Shown here: in pieces, positions 46,401-58,482 of the stretch
Layout: every line of letters begins with the position of its first letter
How positions within the stretch are numbered: position 1 is the stretch's first letter
Source: Lojkania enalia
Lineage: Eukaryota; Ascomycota; Dothideomycetes; Pleosporales
Assembly: GCA_010094045.1 (NCBI GenBank)
Contig: ML986639.1
Span: 186,001 to 250,000, forward strand
Direction of reading: 5' to 3'
DNA length: 64,000 nt
Notes under the pieces: model-generated
What the model was told of the DNA's origin: nothing
Seen by the model: only the letters and a program-made list of their open reading frames with translations
Databases searched by the model: none
Translations under genes and position numbers: made by a program

Positions 46401-48398
46401 CTCTCGGTGCCGAGTGGCTACTCCGACTCATACTCCCGTTTGTAGCTCGAAAAATGGCGTTCCCTTCTGTAGGCACACCAATTGCGGAATTTTGGCGCTC
46501 ATAATCGAGCGTTCGTGTTTTATCGCTTCAACGAATCATAAACCACAATCGTGCACGGTCTCCTCAGGAAAGAGGTTAGGGCAAATGTTCTCTTGACGCA
46601 GTGTAGATAGCATATCGGTCTATCATACGATCTCCCGTGGCGGCATTTCTATGTGATGCCCTGCCTTGTTAGTCAACCGGCTAACGCAATCATAATCTCT
46701 CTTTTGTCGCTAGAGGTATATCGTTACACCTCTTCAGAAGCTTTCACTCAAAGAAAATGGCAAAATAGTGTAAATTGCTTAACCAGGTGTCGTACTCCCA
46801 ATTGGAACTTGGCACAACCTTCCAACCAGCAAGTCCCACCTTTGTACTACTGAACACGCGAGTCTCACCGTTCAAGGCAACTGTAAGCAACGAATCTACC
46901 GTTCATGTGCCGAAGTACAAACGCGTCGCAGGAGTTGATGCAGGCACCGTACCATCATAATGCGAAGCGGTTTGTAACTGTAAGTCTAACTTTAACCTTA
47001 TTGTGATGTCTATCCAGTGTAACGGCAAAGAACAATATCTCGACATTTAATGTGGCGATTCGCTAGCTTAACAGCGGGGTCGCCAGGCAAGGGGAGTTGA
47101 TGAACGGAGTCATTGACAAACTTGCATAGTTACTAATAACAATGATGCGCCAAATATTGAGGCGTAGAGGAGTCAGCTGAGTACTTGGACTAGTCCATTT
47201 CGTTAAAGCCATTGTCCCCTCTTCTGTCGCAGTCTGCCCTCAACCATCGGTTCAACAAACGCCGCCTTTTGCAGCCACCCATCCTTTGCCTACTCTACTC
47301 CAATTCTATCACCGCGCATTACAACTCCCCAGTTGCTTTACGTCGCAGTAAGCTTTTTCGCTTCGCAATAAGTTTCGCTCTTGTTCTAATCTCGTTCAAT
47401 CTTAGCCCCACAGCAGAAGCTGACTTCAATATAACCAACCGAAACCTCTTACCTCCTGCATTCTCCAGGGTTTCCGTGCTTCGCATCCATTCCTACGATC
47501 CGCAAATCTTTATGTGCACGACAAAGTCCGAACAGCATACCTGATACAGATGCGAATCATTCTTGGAAGGGGAAAGTGCACGACCTTATGCATGGCATCT
47601 CCCACACGTTTTTCTCGGCCCGTTCGATAACGCCATTCGGGTATCGCGCCCCACCTCCCGCCAATCATCCCGCCTTATGTTTCTTTTCACGGTCTTTGTG
47701 AACGTGTGCCATTGGATACACGCGCTGCATTTATGGTCGAAAAGAGTTGAGACGATCGCCATTCCTTTCGTGTCTCACGTAATCTACGAGTAAGAATATG
47801 ATCAACGCCCATCCTTCTTTCGTACGAAAAGGCCGTGCGCATGCGTTCCTTCGGAATTCGAGAACGCATGGCACTGACATGCCGGCGTCCTTTGTGCCAC
47901 ATGATGCCCGAAGGTGCTGGACGTCCGTAAATGCATGGCGCTGAGACTGCGTTTAAGGGAGGTGTGTGCCTGGACTCATAATTCAGGACTGATTTGTTGT
48001 GCTTTTCCACCATTGTTTTCTATCTCGATATTTGAGCATATGCACTACTCGATAATTTTACTAGCAAGAATTAATGGGATTTAGGAATATCTGTTGTGTA
48101 CTACTTTGTACAGGATTCACATCGCGCAGGCGCCCTTCACCGACTTTCGCCTTCCGTCCAGCTTCGCCGCACCACGGCTGCAGACTTAGAAAATTTTAAT
48201 CGATAGAGGAAAGAAGAGATATTATTACCCCGCCGCATAAGGATATCGAAGGATCATAACGGGACGTCCATCATATTGATCTCAACTCTCTTCCCACTAC
48301 GCAATACCTAACTCATTTCCGTAAAGTTTACATTTCCCACCTAGGCATCAGCCTTTCTCCAATTTGCTAGGAGGAATTTAGGAAGGAATTGGGTGAAT
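43451..48398. other. Five-kb gene-free region, GC-rich next to the disordered-protein gene
   Basis: 43.5-45.6 kb is GC-rich and carries overlapping chance ORFs in nearly all frames (the longest is plus 45187-45588, 133 codons), none with a signature. 45.6-48.4 kb has normal composition and also no supported gene (plus 45885-46445, 186 codons, has no recognisable motif). The left part is most likely promoter and 5' leader of the minus-strand gene ending at 43450. Confidence 0.45.
44372..44450. repeat. TGC/TTG/CTG trinucleotide microsatellite
   Basis: Imperfect triplet repeat of about 80 bp (TGCTAC, TGCTAT, TGTTGC, TGTCGC units) within the GC-rich upstream block. Not in a supported gene. Confidence 0.8.
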
Positions 48399-50045
48399 AT
48401 GCTTCATCCAACGCCAGCGGATATCGAGTATATGCTCGCGCGAGTTGGGGAGGATAGGCGGCAATGGCTTGTCGGTGGGAATGTGGCAAGTTTGGTGCTG
48501 GTGTTTCTGAGTGTGGGGTTGAGAATTTTAAGTCGAGTAAAGATTGGGACAAGGGTTGGGTTGGACGATTGGTTGATTTGCTTGGCTGCGGTGAGTCAGA
48601 TGTTCGTTCCTTTTGCCAGATTGGGGACAGTGCCTGAGCAAGTGTTTGGAGAAAGAGAAGGCTTCTCTTCTAAGTTGCAAACCAAAATAGCACGAACAGG
48701 TTTCTAAGGAGAGCTTATGACGTAAAAGCCACAAGCCATTAATCTTTATTGTGTTCTTGATATGTGGGGGAACACTATTGTCTACGTGTCTAAGTGGAAT
48801 ATAATATCATGCTGACGTGGAGTAGACGCTTGCCTCAGGGCATATAATATCTCAATTCGTAGCAGTATCTCTAGGGATGGGCAGACATGCTGTGCTCGTC
48901 ACGGATATCAAGGCCCTTGCCATAGTATGTGACATTTACTTCCGTTATTTACGATCTTGCACCTTTGTACACATATGTATTTCAGACATTACCAGTCACA
49001 CTTACATAATTTATCAGTGTAATCTAATCGCACAAATGTGCTACAATCTTTGCATTCCCACAATCAAGCTCTCCATTCTCTCCCTCTACGGACGCATCTT
49101 CCATCGAACAACTGGCTGGTTCACTCCAACTCTCTACATATCCGCCTCATTTATCTTCTTGTACACAATTCCATCTGTCTTTACATACCTCTTTCGGTGC
49201 CTTCCCATAGAGAGCCTCTGGACGGATCTTGGGCCCCAGAGAAAGATTAGTTGCATCAATTTTCAAGCTGGTACGTTAGCCTTCTCAGGTTGCGTTATGT
49301 GATGCCATCTATGCGAAGATTGCGTGTACAGGAGCTGATACACAAGCAGTTATTATTGCATTCGGCACGATCAACATATTGACAGACTGGTGGGTTCTTC
49401 TATTACCACTTCCTGTCGTCATCAACCTCCAGCTTGAGAAGCGGGCAAAATGGTCTATCTGCTCTCTTTTCCTCATCGGCGGGTTTGTCTGCGTGGTTAG
49501 CATTATTCGACTGGTTTATGCGAGAAAAGTCGACTCAGTAGATCCATCTTGTAAGCCACTTCCCCCCTTCTAGTGTTCTCGGTAGCCACCTTATTCTTTC
49601 AACAAAGTTTGCAGAGTTGCTCATGAGTACAGGGGACTTCTCCCCGATTGCGTTGATATCATCCATCGAATGCGCATCTGGCATCCTGGCGGCCTGCATG
49701 CCAACCTGGCGCCCGCTCTTCAAATTTCTCCATCATGGCATAAACTCGATACGCAGCAACAATAAATCCGGTTTCGGAAATGGAGAAGATATTTCGGAAC
49801 TAGGCACCGGTGGTAGCCGCTCTCGTAGCAAGCGCCGAACAAAGAGATATTCTACGGCCGCCATGCGCATGGAGCATAACATGGGATCAAGCATGCTGGG
49901 AAAAAGAAGTGATACTACAACGTCGAGTGCAAGTACGGAGAATATCTTGGCGACCAAGACGGTAGAGATTGAATTAGCAGAAAGGATTGTTAATGGGAAT
50001 AAGGATCCCAACAGACTAGAATTGGGAAATAGAAAGGTCACCTAA
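48399..50045 (+). CDS. Rhodopsin-like (PTH11-type) integral membrane protein, possibly broken
   Basis: Five plus-strand exons: 48399-48590, 48826-48924, 49018-49270, 49332-49550 and 49615-50045. Introns are 235, 93, 61 and 64 bp. The protein shows the fungal rhodopsin-domain pattern: LVLVFLSVGLRILSRVKI, GLDDWLICLA, SLGMGRHAVLV, YNLCIPTIKLSILSLYGRIF, LYTIPSVFTYLFRC, LTDWWVLLLPLPVVINLQ and SIECASGILAACMPTWRPL, about seven membrane helices, then a cytosolic Ser/Arg-rich tail. Relatives are putative surface receptors such as PTH11-like GPCRs; there is no CFEM domain. With the best splice sites (GTAAGC donor at 49551, TTGCAG acceptor) the last junction creates an in-frame TAG (codon 255). A weaker donor at 49538 with the next AG (49616) avoids it and gives 392 residues. 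The ATG at 48399 is the first. Confidence 0.75.
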
Positions 50046-50829
50046 TTATTTACCTGTACAAGTAGGCTCCACCTTTATTATTTTTATATAAGTTAGTACT
50101 AGAATATAGTTTTATATGTACGAAGCACTTATTCTCCTCATATATTCTACTGCAGTTCTTTACTTTACGGCGTAGTTCTATATAAAGAAAACCGAAAGTA
50201 ATTAACACTAACAACAACGTACTTCAAAAGAAGGAGCGGGGAGTACATTAACCTTATTTACAATCTAGGAGTTCTGTACAAAATAGAAACCACAACTATA
50301 AGTATTGGGGAAATTGAGATGTATATATTAAGTAATAACATTAGTATATAAACTTAATACTGAAATTCCTATATCTTTATTACTAATATTATATTATGGA
50401 TGGCTTCTTCAACTTTACAGATCTGGAACCATAAATTGAAAACCCAGTATTATGCCCGCAGGGTCATCGTTTAAACTAAGGAGATCGGGGGTCCGAAGCG
50501 ACTAGCACCGCTAACACGGATATGTCAGGGAGTTATACCGAATTCGTGGCTGGACTACGAGTATAGATTAGTCTTCCTATGTATCGAGAATATATATGGC
50601 CTATATGAGCGCTTATTATAAGAGTCTCTAGACTAAAAGAAAAGACTAGCTACTTTAGGATCGATAAAACAACGGAACCCTTAAGAATGATAATACAGTA
50701 TACTAGTTTCTGAAAAATCAAAACGTGAAAATATTCCACTTTCTTAAGAGATGCGACGATTAAAACGACCTACTAGTCCCTTGCAATTTACGTAGATATC
50801 TTAAGCTAAAGGTAATATGCAGTATATAC

Positions 50830-51310
50830 TCCCTCAAAAAGAGAGGAAAGACTATAGGGACTAACTTATCGCTGCCCTTCGGGAGCTACGCCAGTTTACA
50901 GTACCTTTTCCTTCAAAGGTAGATAAAAGTCTACTCCCTAACCAAATTAATATAGAATTAACAGTAGCTGGCTAATATAAGAGTATTAGAAAATTTACAG
51001 TTAAGTTGTTAGAAAATATAGAGGAGTAGCTCTACTAGGTACTCTAGATAAGATATAAAACTATAGACGTAGATTTTATTAAATTAAAGCTATAAGAACT
51101 TAAGAATAACCTTCTAAAGAGTATACCCTATATCTTAATATATAGAGATCTCCATCTTAAGAATATAGTAAAATCTGGAAAAATTGAGACTATTATTAAC
51201 TAGTAAATAGCTGGTTACTACCCTTAATAGGTTGAATACTATTAGACGAATATACTCGGTTATAAGAGGATAGTCGAAAATTTTAATCTACTTTAAAAAG
51301 AATTTAGCTC
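50830..51310 (+). pseudogene. RIP-mutated aminoglycoside-phosphotransferase-like (APH family) relic
   Basis: Read with stops ignored, one plus frame gives KERKDYRD, then LIAALRELRQFTVPFPS, then PYILIYRDLHLKNIV, GKIETIIN and IAGYYP with VEYYQTNILGYKRI close behind. This matches the end of fungal APH-family kinase-like proteins, which read 'THGDLHxxNI' (catalytic Asp and Asn) followed by 'G-x-I-D-W-E-x-A-G-x-Y-P-x-x-x-E-Y'. The expected ACT-CAC-GGN has become ATA-TAT-AGA, changes explained mainly by C-to-T and G-to-A transitions. Trp codons of the DW-E motif have become TAG/TAA. The N-lobe is not readable. Non-functional. Confidence 0.6.
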
Positions 51311-52896
51311 TAAATTCAACTCTAAAACCTTTAAAAGTATTATAATAGATAAGGTTAAGCTAGTTATATATAGCTAGAGAAACTATCTAATACTATATTT
51401 AAAAGGCTAAAATCTATAGTATTATTCTTCTAGATAGAATTACTAGACTAATAGGTAACTACTTTAGAAGAGTATTTTTAGCCCTATATTTAAGTATAAT
51501 ATTAACTATAAGATAATTAAATACTATATAAATAGAAATATTTAAGAATAAGTCTTTCTAAAATAGCCTTTTCTATTATATATTTAGCTATATTCTACTA
51601 TAGCGAGTCTACTTAAAGAGTAGATATAGCTCTCTCTTACTCTCTTATTAATTATCGAACTAATTATTCTCTATTCTCTTCTACTTAGTTTAATCTCTAC
51701 TAATAATTAACTTCTCTACTTTATCTATTATAATATTTCCCCTCTATTTATAGAGCTAAAGAAGAAGTAATCTATAATATCCTTTAGTTAAATATAGGCC
51801 TCTCTACTCTAAACTTTTACCTCTACCTAAAAGAGTAAGAAAGTAAATTATAATATTTTTTAGTTAAAATATATTTATATAATAATTTAATAAACTATTA
51901 ATATAAAATATTATTAAATAAACTACTCTATTAAATAAACTAAAATTTTTTAGTATTCTAAATCTACTAACTTTAACTAGTTAAACTATTATTAGAATTA
52001 TCTAAGAAAATATTCTAAGTACTTATATTTAACTTAAAAGAAGTAGATCTATTTACCTAATACGTTTGCGTATTATACTTAATTCTACTATAGTTCTTAT
52101 ATTATTATATATCTAGTTAAACTCTCTCTTATCTATCTATATAATAAGCTCTTTTTAAGCTTTAGAGTATTTTAAAGGCTTTAGTAGCTACTCGTACTAA
52201 TCCTTTACTATATTCTATTATCCTATCTTACTATATCCGCTTTCTCTTATACGATTTTTACTTAGTTAGCATCTCTATTTACTTTTTAAGCTTAATAATT
52301 TAAGAGTTTATAAGCGCGTTCTAGTATAGTATTAATTTAGCCTCTTTAATAAGCTATATAAACCCGTTCTAAATTATTATAATAGGTAATAAGCTAAAAG
52401 AATCTTATACGAGCTTTAATTAAGATAAAAATTTAAGTATATTACTTAGAGTCTTAAATATCTATAACGTTTATAGTATAAAGAGTTCTAGTAGAGTATA
52501 TAATTATATTTTAAGGCGTTTAAATACTATTTATATATTTAAAAAAATTAGATTTAATATCTTAAAAGTCTTTTAATAGTTATTATATATAAATATATTA
52601 AAAAACGCGTTCCTAAAAGCTAGTAAAAAGCCTTTCTTATTAATATAGAAGATATACTAGTATACTAAGTCTTATATATATTAAAAGTACTTCTACTTTA
52701 AAGGCCTAAAGTAAACTATATTAAGTAGCTAGAAGATATATAATAAATAAACTAGTATATAAAGGGTAAGAGTCTTATTTTTAAGGTAGTAGTTCTTAAA
52801 ATTCTAGTTAAGGTAGCTTTTATAGCTATCTAAAATTAGTAGCTAATATACTTCTATTTAACGCATCTTTATATAAGTATTAAAATACTTTAACTA

Positions 52897-53108
52897 TATT
52901 ATAGTATTCTTATATTCCCTCCTAACACCTATATATAGCACGCTCGCTTCTATGTATATACTTTCTTCTTCTCTTTTATCTTCCTACTTACCTTATATAT
53001 AACTTACTTTTTAGCTATCCTCTTATACAACACCTAAGATCTGTATATAGTATACTATACTAAGCGTTAGATAAGCCTTATTATCCCTACTTATAGCTTC
53101 TTATAATA
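52897..53108 (+). repeat. Left LTR of the gag-only element
   Basis: 212 bp, matched base for base in length by the right LTR. Nearly all differences between the two are C/T or G/A transitions. Confidence 0.88.
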
Positions 53109-54217
53109 TTAGGATAGCTTGTCTAGTTATATAGTAATAGTAGTTAGATAGCTGCTATAGATCTTTAAATAGAGATTTTTATTATTCCCTATCTAGATTT
53201 TTTTCTTCCTTCCTAGTAATATCTAGCTAGAATACCAGCCTAACAGCTATTCTACTACTTATATAGTAGCTATAGTAGGAGCTTTAGAACTAGTAATCTA
53301 AAATCTAGTAACTCTAATCTAATCTCGACTTAGTATATACTATTATCTTCTAACTCTAGTCCTCTACTACCTCTTATTCTTAACTTTTAAACCCTTTATA
53401 TTTCGACGGTAAACTATATATATTTTATATATAGCTTCTATTTATTAAAATTAAGCTCTATTTAGACTAGCTTAATAGAGCTAATATATTTAACTACGTC
53501 TAAAACTAACTTAAACAGCTATAGTAGGTATTAGTACTATATCTCTACTAGACTACTAAGAATAGCTAGTCCTAGGATTTTAAAATAATCTTTTTATTCT
53601 TCTAGTACCTTTATTATAATTTATATAAGAAATAGGAGGTAGTTTAATATTTTATATTAGTATATTAGAAGGATAATAAGTTGCTTCTTATATACCTTAC
53701 TCGTTTTAAGTATCTCTTATACGAGGCAGGTGTCTAGTTATAGTCTAATATATTTCGAATCTCCTCTCTCTACTATAGTTTCTACTCTTCTCTCTACTAG
53801 CTCTTTAAAGAGTTAAATAACTCCCTATTCTATTAGTAATATAATAACTATATTAAGCTTATTTAGTGTATCGATTATTATACTAGATACTAGCTAGCTA
53901 GCTAGAAATAGTTTTCTTAAACTAACGCTTAACTAGTTAAATCTCCTTCTTCTAAGTATATAGATATTAGTAATATCTAGATAAGATTATACTTTTCTTC
54001 TATATTATTAGCCTACTACTATTACTATTATAATTATAACTTCTACTATAGTTATAGATCTAAGTATTATTAAATTAAGAACTATAGCTAGGTTAAGCTA
54101 TAACTCCTCCTAATAGATATAGTATCCCCACCCTATATAAAATAGATAGCTAGTTATATTAGATCCCTGTATTATAGCTATAATCGTTAATTACGGCTAC
54201 TTTCTAAAAGGGGGTAC

Positions 54218-54429
54218 TATTATAGTATTCTTATATTCCTCTCTAATATCTATATATAGCGCGCTCGCTTCTATATATATATCTTTTTCTTCTCTCTTAT
54301 CTTTCTACTTACCTCGCGTATAGCTTACTCCTTAGCTATCCTCTTATACGATACCTAAGATCTGTACGTAGTATACTATACTAAGTATTAGATAAGCCTT
54401 ATCGTCCCTACTTATAGCCTCTTATAATA
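54218..54429 (+). repeat. Right LTR of the gag-only element
   Basis: 212 bp, preceded by the polypurine tract AAAAGGGGGTAC and followed by the target duplicate AACTA (54430-54434). Confidence 0.88.
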
Positions 54430-56000
54430 AACTACTTAAAACTAAGTATATTATTCGTCTAACTATTCTTAAATACTAAAAGTTTCTAATTATATAGTAT
54501 ATTTATCTTCTTATATTAAGTAGAAATATAGATATACTCTTTATAGATAATAAAAAGTAGAGTTATATACTCTACTATATAGATATTTTAGATAATAGTA
54601 ACCTACTTTTAATTACTTAACTATATAAGATTAGGCTTTATATATCTTTCTAAATATATAACAACTTTTATAGATCTAATTATATCTATTTAGAAGCTAG
54701 TTTTATTAAAGTTATATATATCTTTATTATAGATATTATATATAGTCTTTATCTCTTTAATAAGCTTAAACTATATTCTAATAACTTTAAAATCCTTCTA
54801 TTATATCCTCTAATAGTTCTTTATCCGATTAAACGCTATTTTAAGCTTATTTATATATATTATAAATTTCTTAATCTAATTCTTATCTACTAGCTCTTTA
54901 CTATATATAGCTAATAGTTTATCTGCTATATCTATTACCTTATATAGCTAGAGTATAAATCCTTATAAATCTAGGTTAAAGATATATTATACAATTGTCT
55001 ACTCTTTAGTTATAGTTAACTTTTAATAGTTTACGCGGTAATTAATATATATAAGAGTTTCTTTATATCTCTATTAGAGAGTTAATTATAATATACTAAA
55101 CGTATTAGTAGTAGTTTATAGGCTTTAGAATTAGCCAGCTTTATATATTTAAAGGGTAAGCTTAATTCTAATTTCTTACTAAGTATTATTTCTTTATAGG
55201 TGTTAAGATATTATATATTATAGTTGTCGTATTCGCTGCTAAGAAATTTTAGCTTACTCGATAGGGTAGCTTACTCGATAGTACTTTACGTTATCCTATA
55301 ATATAATATAATAAGAAAATATTTCCTCTATAACTCTTTATTTTACTTAATTATAAGCTATTTAGATTATAGCTAGAATTAATATTAGAATTAGAGTTTA
55401 AGATGTAGTAAATATTTCTAGTATTTATATCTATAGTTACCACCTTTTACTAATTAAATACGCTAGTAATTCCTACTTTCTAAGCTTATACTACTTATCT
55501 AGCTAAAAGTAATTAATCTAATTATCCTAATAATATCTTAAATCGCTATTTTAGAGCTAAGTATTCATTGTATTTACTCTATTAATACTAATGATACCTA
55601 ACCCTATACGTACCGCAACTAGTCTATTTATATATCCTTTCAGCATATTCATATATTCTTTAAATGCAGCTGCTTTAAGTCTTTGACCTGCGATACCTAT
55701 ATATACACGAGGCCTAGATAAATAGAATTTATAATTTAGTAGTACCTTATTTAGCTCTAGCGCTAGAGTAGTTACTACCGTATATATAGTATAAGTAATA
55801 GCCTTTAAGGTGCTTAAATAGTTATAGAACTAGTATATATTATGTTCTGTATTGCGTATCTAGTAAGATATATCACGATACTAGAGGGGAGAAGTAGCAG
55901 CTAGAAGCGATGTGAATTGAGGGGTATCGTGGGTTTATATATAGGTAGAATGTAGGTAACGTAATAGCCGAATATCGGACGTGACAGGGTGCTATATTTA

Positions 56001-57027
56001 CCTTCCTATAAGATGGGCTAGGTTAAAAGCGCTGGCTCGGTTTTATAATAGAGGCTGTCGTGAGATGTGATTTGTAGAAAGAAGTTTAACAACATGTTGC
56101 ATGTCTTTCTTATGTAATTTGTAGAAAAATCCAGTAACTCCTTTAAAAACGTGAGCTGGTACTTCACTCATAGCAATATTTACGCGCTTGTTGGTACGGT
56201 AAGACAACTATTATTTACTAGCCTAACTAGATAAAAGGCAAATAGAAGTTACCACACTAAAATAGAAAATTAAAATAAATGGGTACAAAGAACGTCTTTT
56301 GAAAATAATGCTACAATTTTACTACAGTCGCTACTCAGTCCCAAAAACAAAAAAGAGCAACGGGCAAGTATGTGGTGATGCTTAACCAAATAAATGACGC
56401 TCGGAGGATAAAGGAGAAACGCTATTTTGGTACAAGAGCTGAAGAAAAGCAAATCTACAACAATATAGTAGAGTTCCTTAGTTACCCAAGAAGGATGCGC
56501 TCCTCTAGTTGCTTCGGGACAGGAGGGGGCTGAGGTAGTGCATCCTAGCAGTATATATCCCTTTATAGGGTTACGGCGACACAATTCCGCTCATACTATA
56601 TATAGAATTACGATTACTGCTTGGGAAGTTGAAGTTCTTTAGCCTAAAGAATATACATTCTATTATTTTAAAGTCCCGTTAGACCATTTCATAGATGCTC
56701 TAGAGTCCGTAGATATTCGACTCATGGACGCTATTAGCGAAGGGATAGGGTTCTCTAAGGGCGAGGTATTGCAAATTGAAGAATAATGTATTGCCGATAC
56801 GTAAATCCGTCAAACCCAACCTTTACAGCTATTTCCGGTAGATTTTCTCGTTTAGTCCCGAACGTAAAAGATTATATAGGCTGGTTATATATCTAATAAC
56901 GTATCATAGAAGCAAGCCGCGCGTACAAGTGAGTTGCGCACCTCACCAAGCATCTCGATAGTTATAGGCATATATCTCGACAACTGCAGTAGGTATCAGT
57001 ATAGTATTTCGATAGGAGATAGATAGA
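56001..57027. other. Transition zone, no supported gene
   Basis: Less AT-rich than the island to the left. A minus ORF at 56270-56584 (104 codons) has no signature. The right end is the 3' flank of the Fot1 relic; I did not find its terminal inverted repeat. Confidence 0.4.
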
Positions 57028-58482
57028 CTATTTTTCTGCCTCTGTACAGGTTCTAGAATTATGCTCGGTCTTGCCGCAGCGCCTGCAATGCCGCCGATGC
57101 GGCGCGCTGGCCTTTCTGCTTTTTGACACCTGCGCGCTCTCCGTCTCCTAGCTACTCATCTACCTCATTTTAAGTAGCTATCCTAGTAGCTTCTGCACTA
57201 ATAAAACTACCTTACTTCTTCAAATCCTGTTTTAGCTGCTTTTTACGCTGCGATAGGACCTTATTTACTTCCTGAAGCTGGGTAGCCCGATGCTGCAGTA
57301 GCGCACATAAATTAGCTATCAGCACAGCACCTTTAGCGAGCGAATCGAGCGACTTATAGATTTTAGTAGGCAAGTTATTCTGATACCTAGTAATACGATT
57401 GCGAATTGGAGCCAATTAAGACCCTAATTCGATAGTGTTAGCCGGTGTTTTTAACTTGAGGTAACTATCTGCTACTAGCGACGACGGCGTGTAGAGCTTA
57501 ATATTAAGATTTGATAGTTCTATATTAGGATTATATAATACTAGGCTAGTACTTCGAAAGCTCGTATGTATTTGCCTCAGTAATAGTAACCTGGAGTGCT
57601 GTGTAGAAGGCTGGTATAAAGTTAAGCTTCGTAATATGGTGGATACCAACTTATATGAGCTCATCGACCCGGAGCCTATATGACTTCTTTAATAACAAGA
57701 AGCAGTCTATATCTAGAGGCTGTAGTATATACGATGAATGAGCTGGTATATATAGGAGAATAATATCCTTCTCTTTACAAAGTAGCTGAGACTTAGTAGA
57801 TCCATAATTCCCATAGCTATTAATGACTAATAGGCGACGAGTACTTACTACACTCTCCTTCGTATGCTGATCAAAGCGTTCTAGCTAGTCAATTATAAGC
57901 TCATTAGTCGTCCACCTACTATCGCTTAGAGCAATCACCTAGTTATGTAGTATATTGCTACCCAAATGCCATGCAGAGAGGTGCTGCTTGCTATAGAAGA
58001 TGATGAATAGTAGGATAGCCTCGTCGCGAGCGCTGATAGCCTGAATAACTGTTACCGACTCGTTATCGCCTGGTTGCAGCGATTTTAGTCGATTAGCCGA
58101 TAGCTCAGTACTAGTAACTACCTTAGGAGGAGATGCAATACCTATGTAGAAGCTTGTCTTATTAGAATTATAAATATTTTAATTAGTAATACTATGCTTT
58201 TATTCAGTATTATATACTCGGTTAAACCAGTTGCTAGTAACCTTAGGGTCTTTGTCACAGAAGGTCGAGTTCTGAGCAGATGATTAGCCATACTCGTATA
58301 CCATCAATAGTAGGATGATATCCACGAGATACTAGGTCTATTATATGCCTGAGAATGGTTGATTCTTCTAGCTTCGTGAGCTTCTTTGATTTTTGTTTGT
58401 AGAATAGTAAATATCCTCTGCAGAGAATCGCTGCCCCGCCATTAACTAGGTCCACAATACTACATACACGACCTTCCACCAC
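57028..58482 (-). pseudogene. Fot1/pogo (DDE_1) transposase relic with internal deletion
   Basis: Minus-strand translation gives a transposase in order. KLTKLEESTILRHIIDLVSR is the DNA-binding region. Then the sequence jumps to DPKVTSNWFNRVYN without the usual CENP-B-type segment, so about 70 residues are deleted. The catalytic part follows: IYNSNKTSFYIGIAS (where Asn replaces the first catalytic Asp of 'NFDETGF'), VTVIQAISARDEAIL, HLSAWHLGSN, RLLVINSYGNYGS and IPAHSSYILQPLDIDCF. Next come TPANTIELGS and a coiled basic tail, and last the knuckle RHCRRCGKTEHNSRTC near 57040-57090. Several TAG stops and a changed DDE residue make it dead. Its 5' end overlaps the DUF8021 gene by 23 bp and lacks the 5' leader and terminal repeat. 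Confidence 0.85.

Larger units (their letters stand above)
52897..54429 (+). mobile_element. Short gag-only LTR retrotransposon with target duplication
   Basis: Two direct repeats of 212 bp bound an internal region of 1,109 bp. Each LTR starts TATTATAGTATTC and ends CTTATAATA; undoing RIP gives TGTTATA...TATAACA inverted ends. The 5 bp AACTA flanks both sides (52892-52896 and 54430-54434). A purine tract (AAAAGGGGGTAC) stands right before the right LTR. The interior, stops ignored, is gag-like: a FDGK segment, then WLLFIKIKL-type spacing, later YLTRFKYLLYEAG and a Tyr/Cys-rich knuckle-like stretch. There is no room for protease, RT or integrase, so it must have relied on another element. It inserted into older AT-rich sequence. 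Confidence 0.85.
50046..56000. other. AT-rich, RIP-mutated repeat island
   Basis: From about 50.8 kb on the sequence is dominated by TA dinucleotides and runs of A and T with almost no ORF above 60 codons. CpA and TpG are scarce. It contains the relic at 50830-51310 and the LTR element at 52897-54429. The blocks on both sides of that element (51.3-52.9 and 54.4-55.9 kb) appear to be one older repeat split by the insertion; I could not name it. A short direct repeat (TAGCTTACTCGATAG) occurs at 55250-55264 and 55267-55281. Confidence 0.8.

Noticed and set aside
45885..46445. 186-codon plus ORF
   Set aside because: Composition is Ser/Leu/Arg-rich without motif, splice signal or signal peptide; probably chance.
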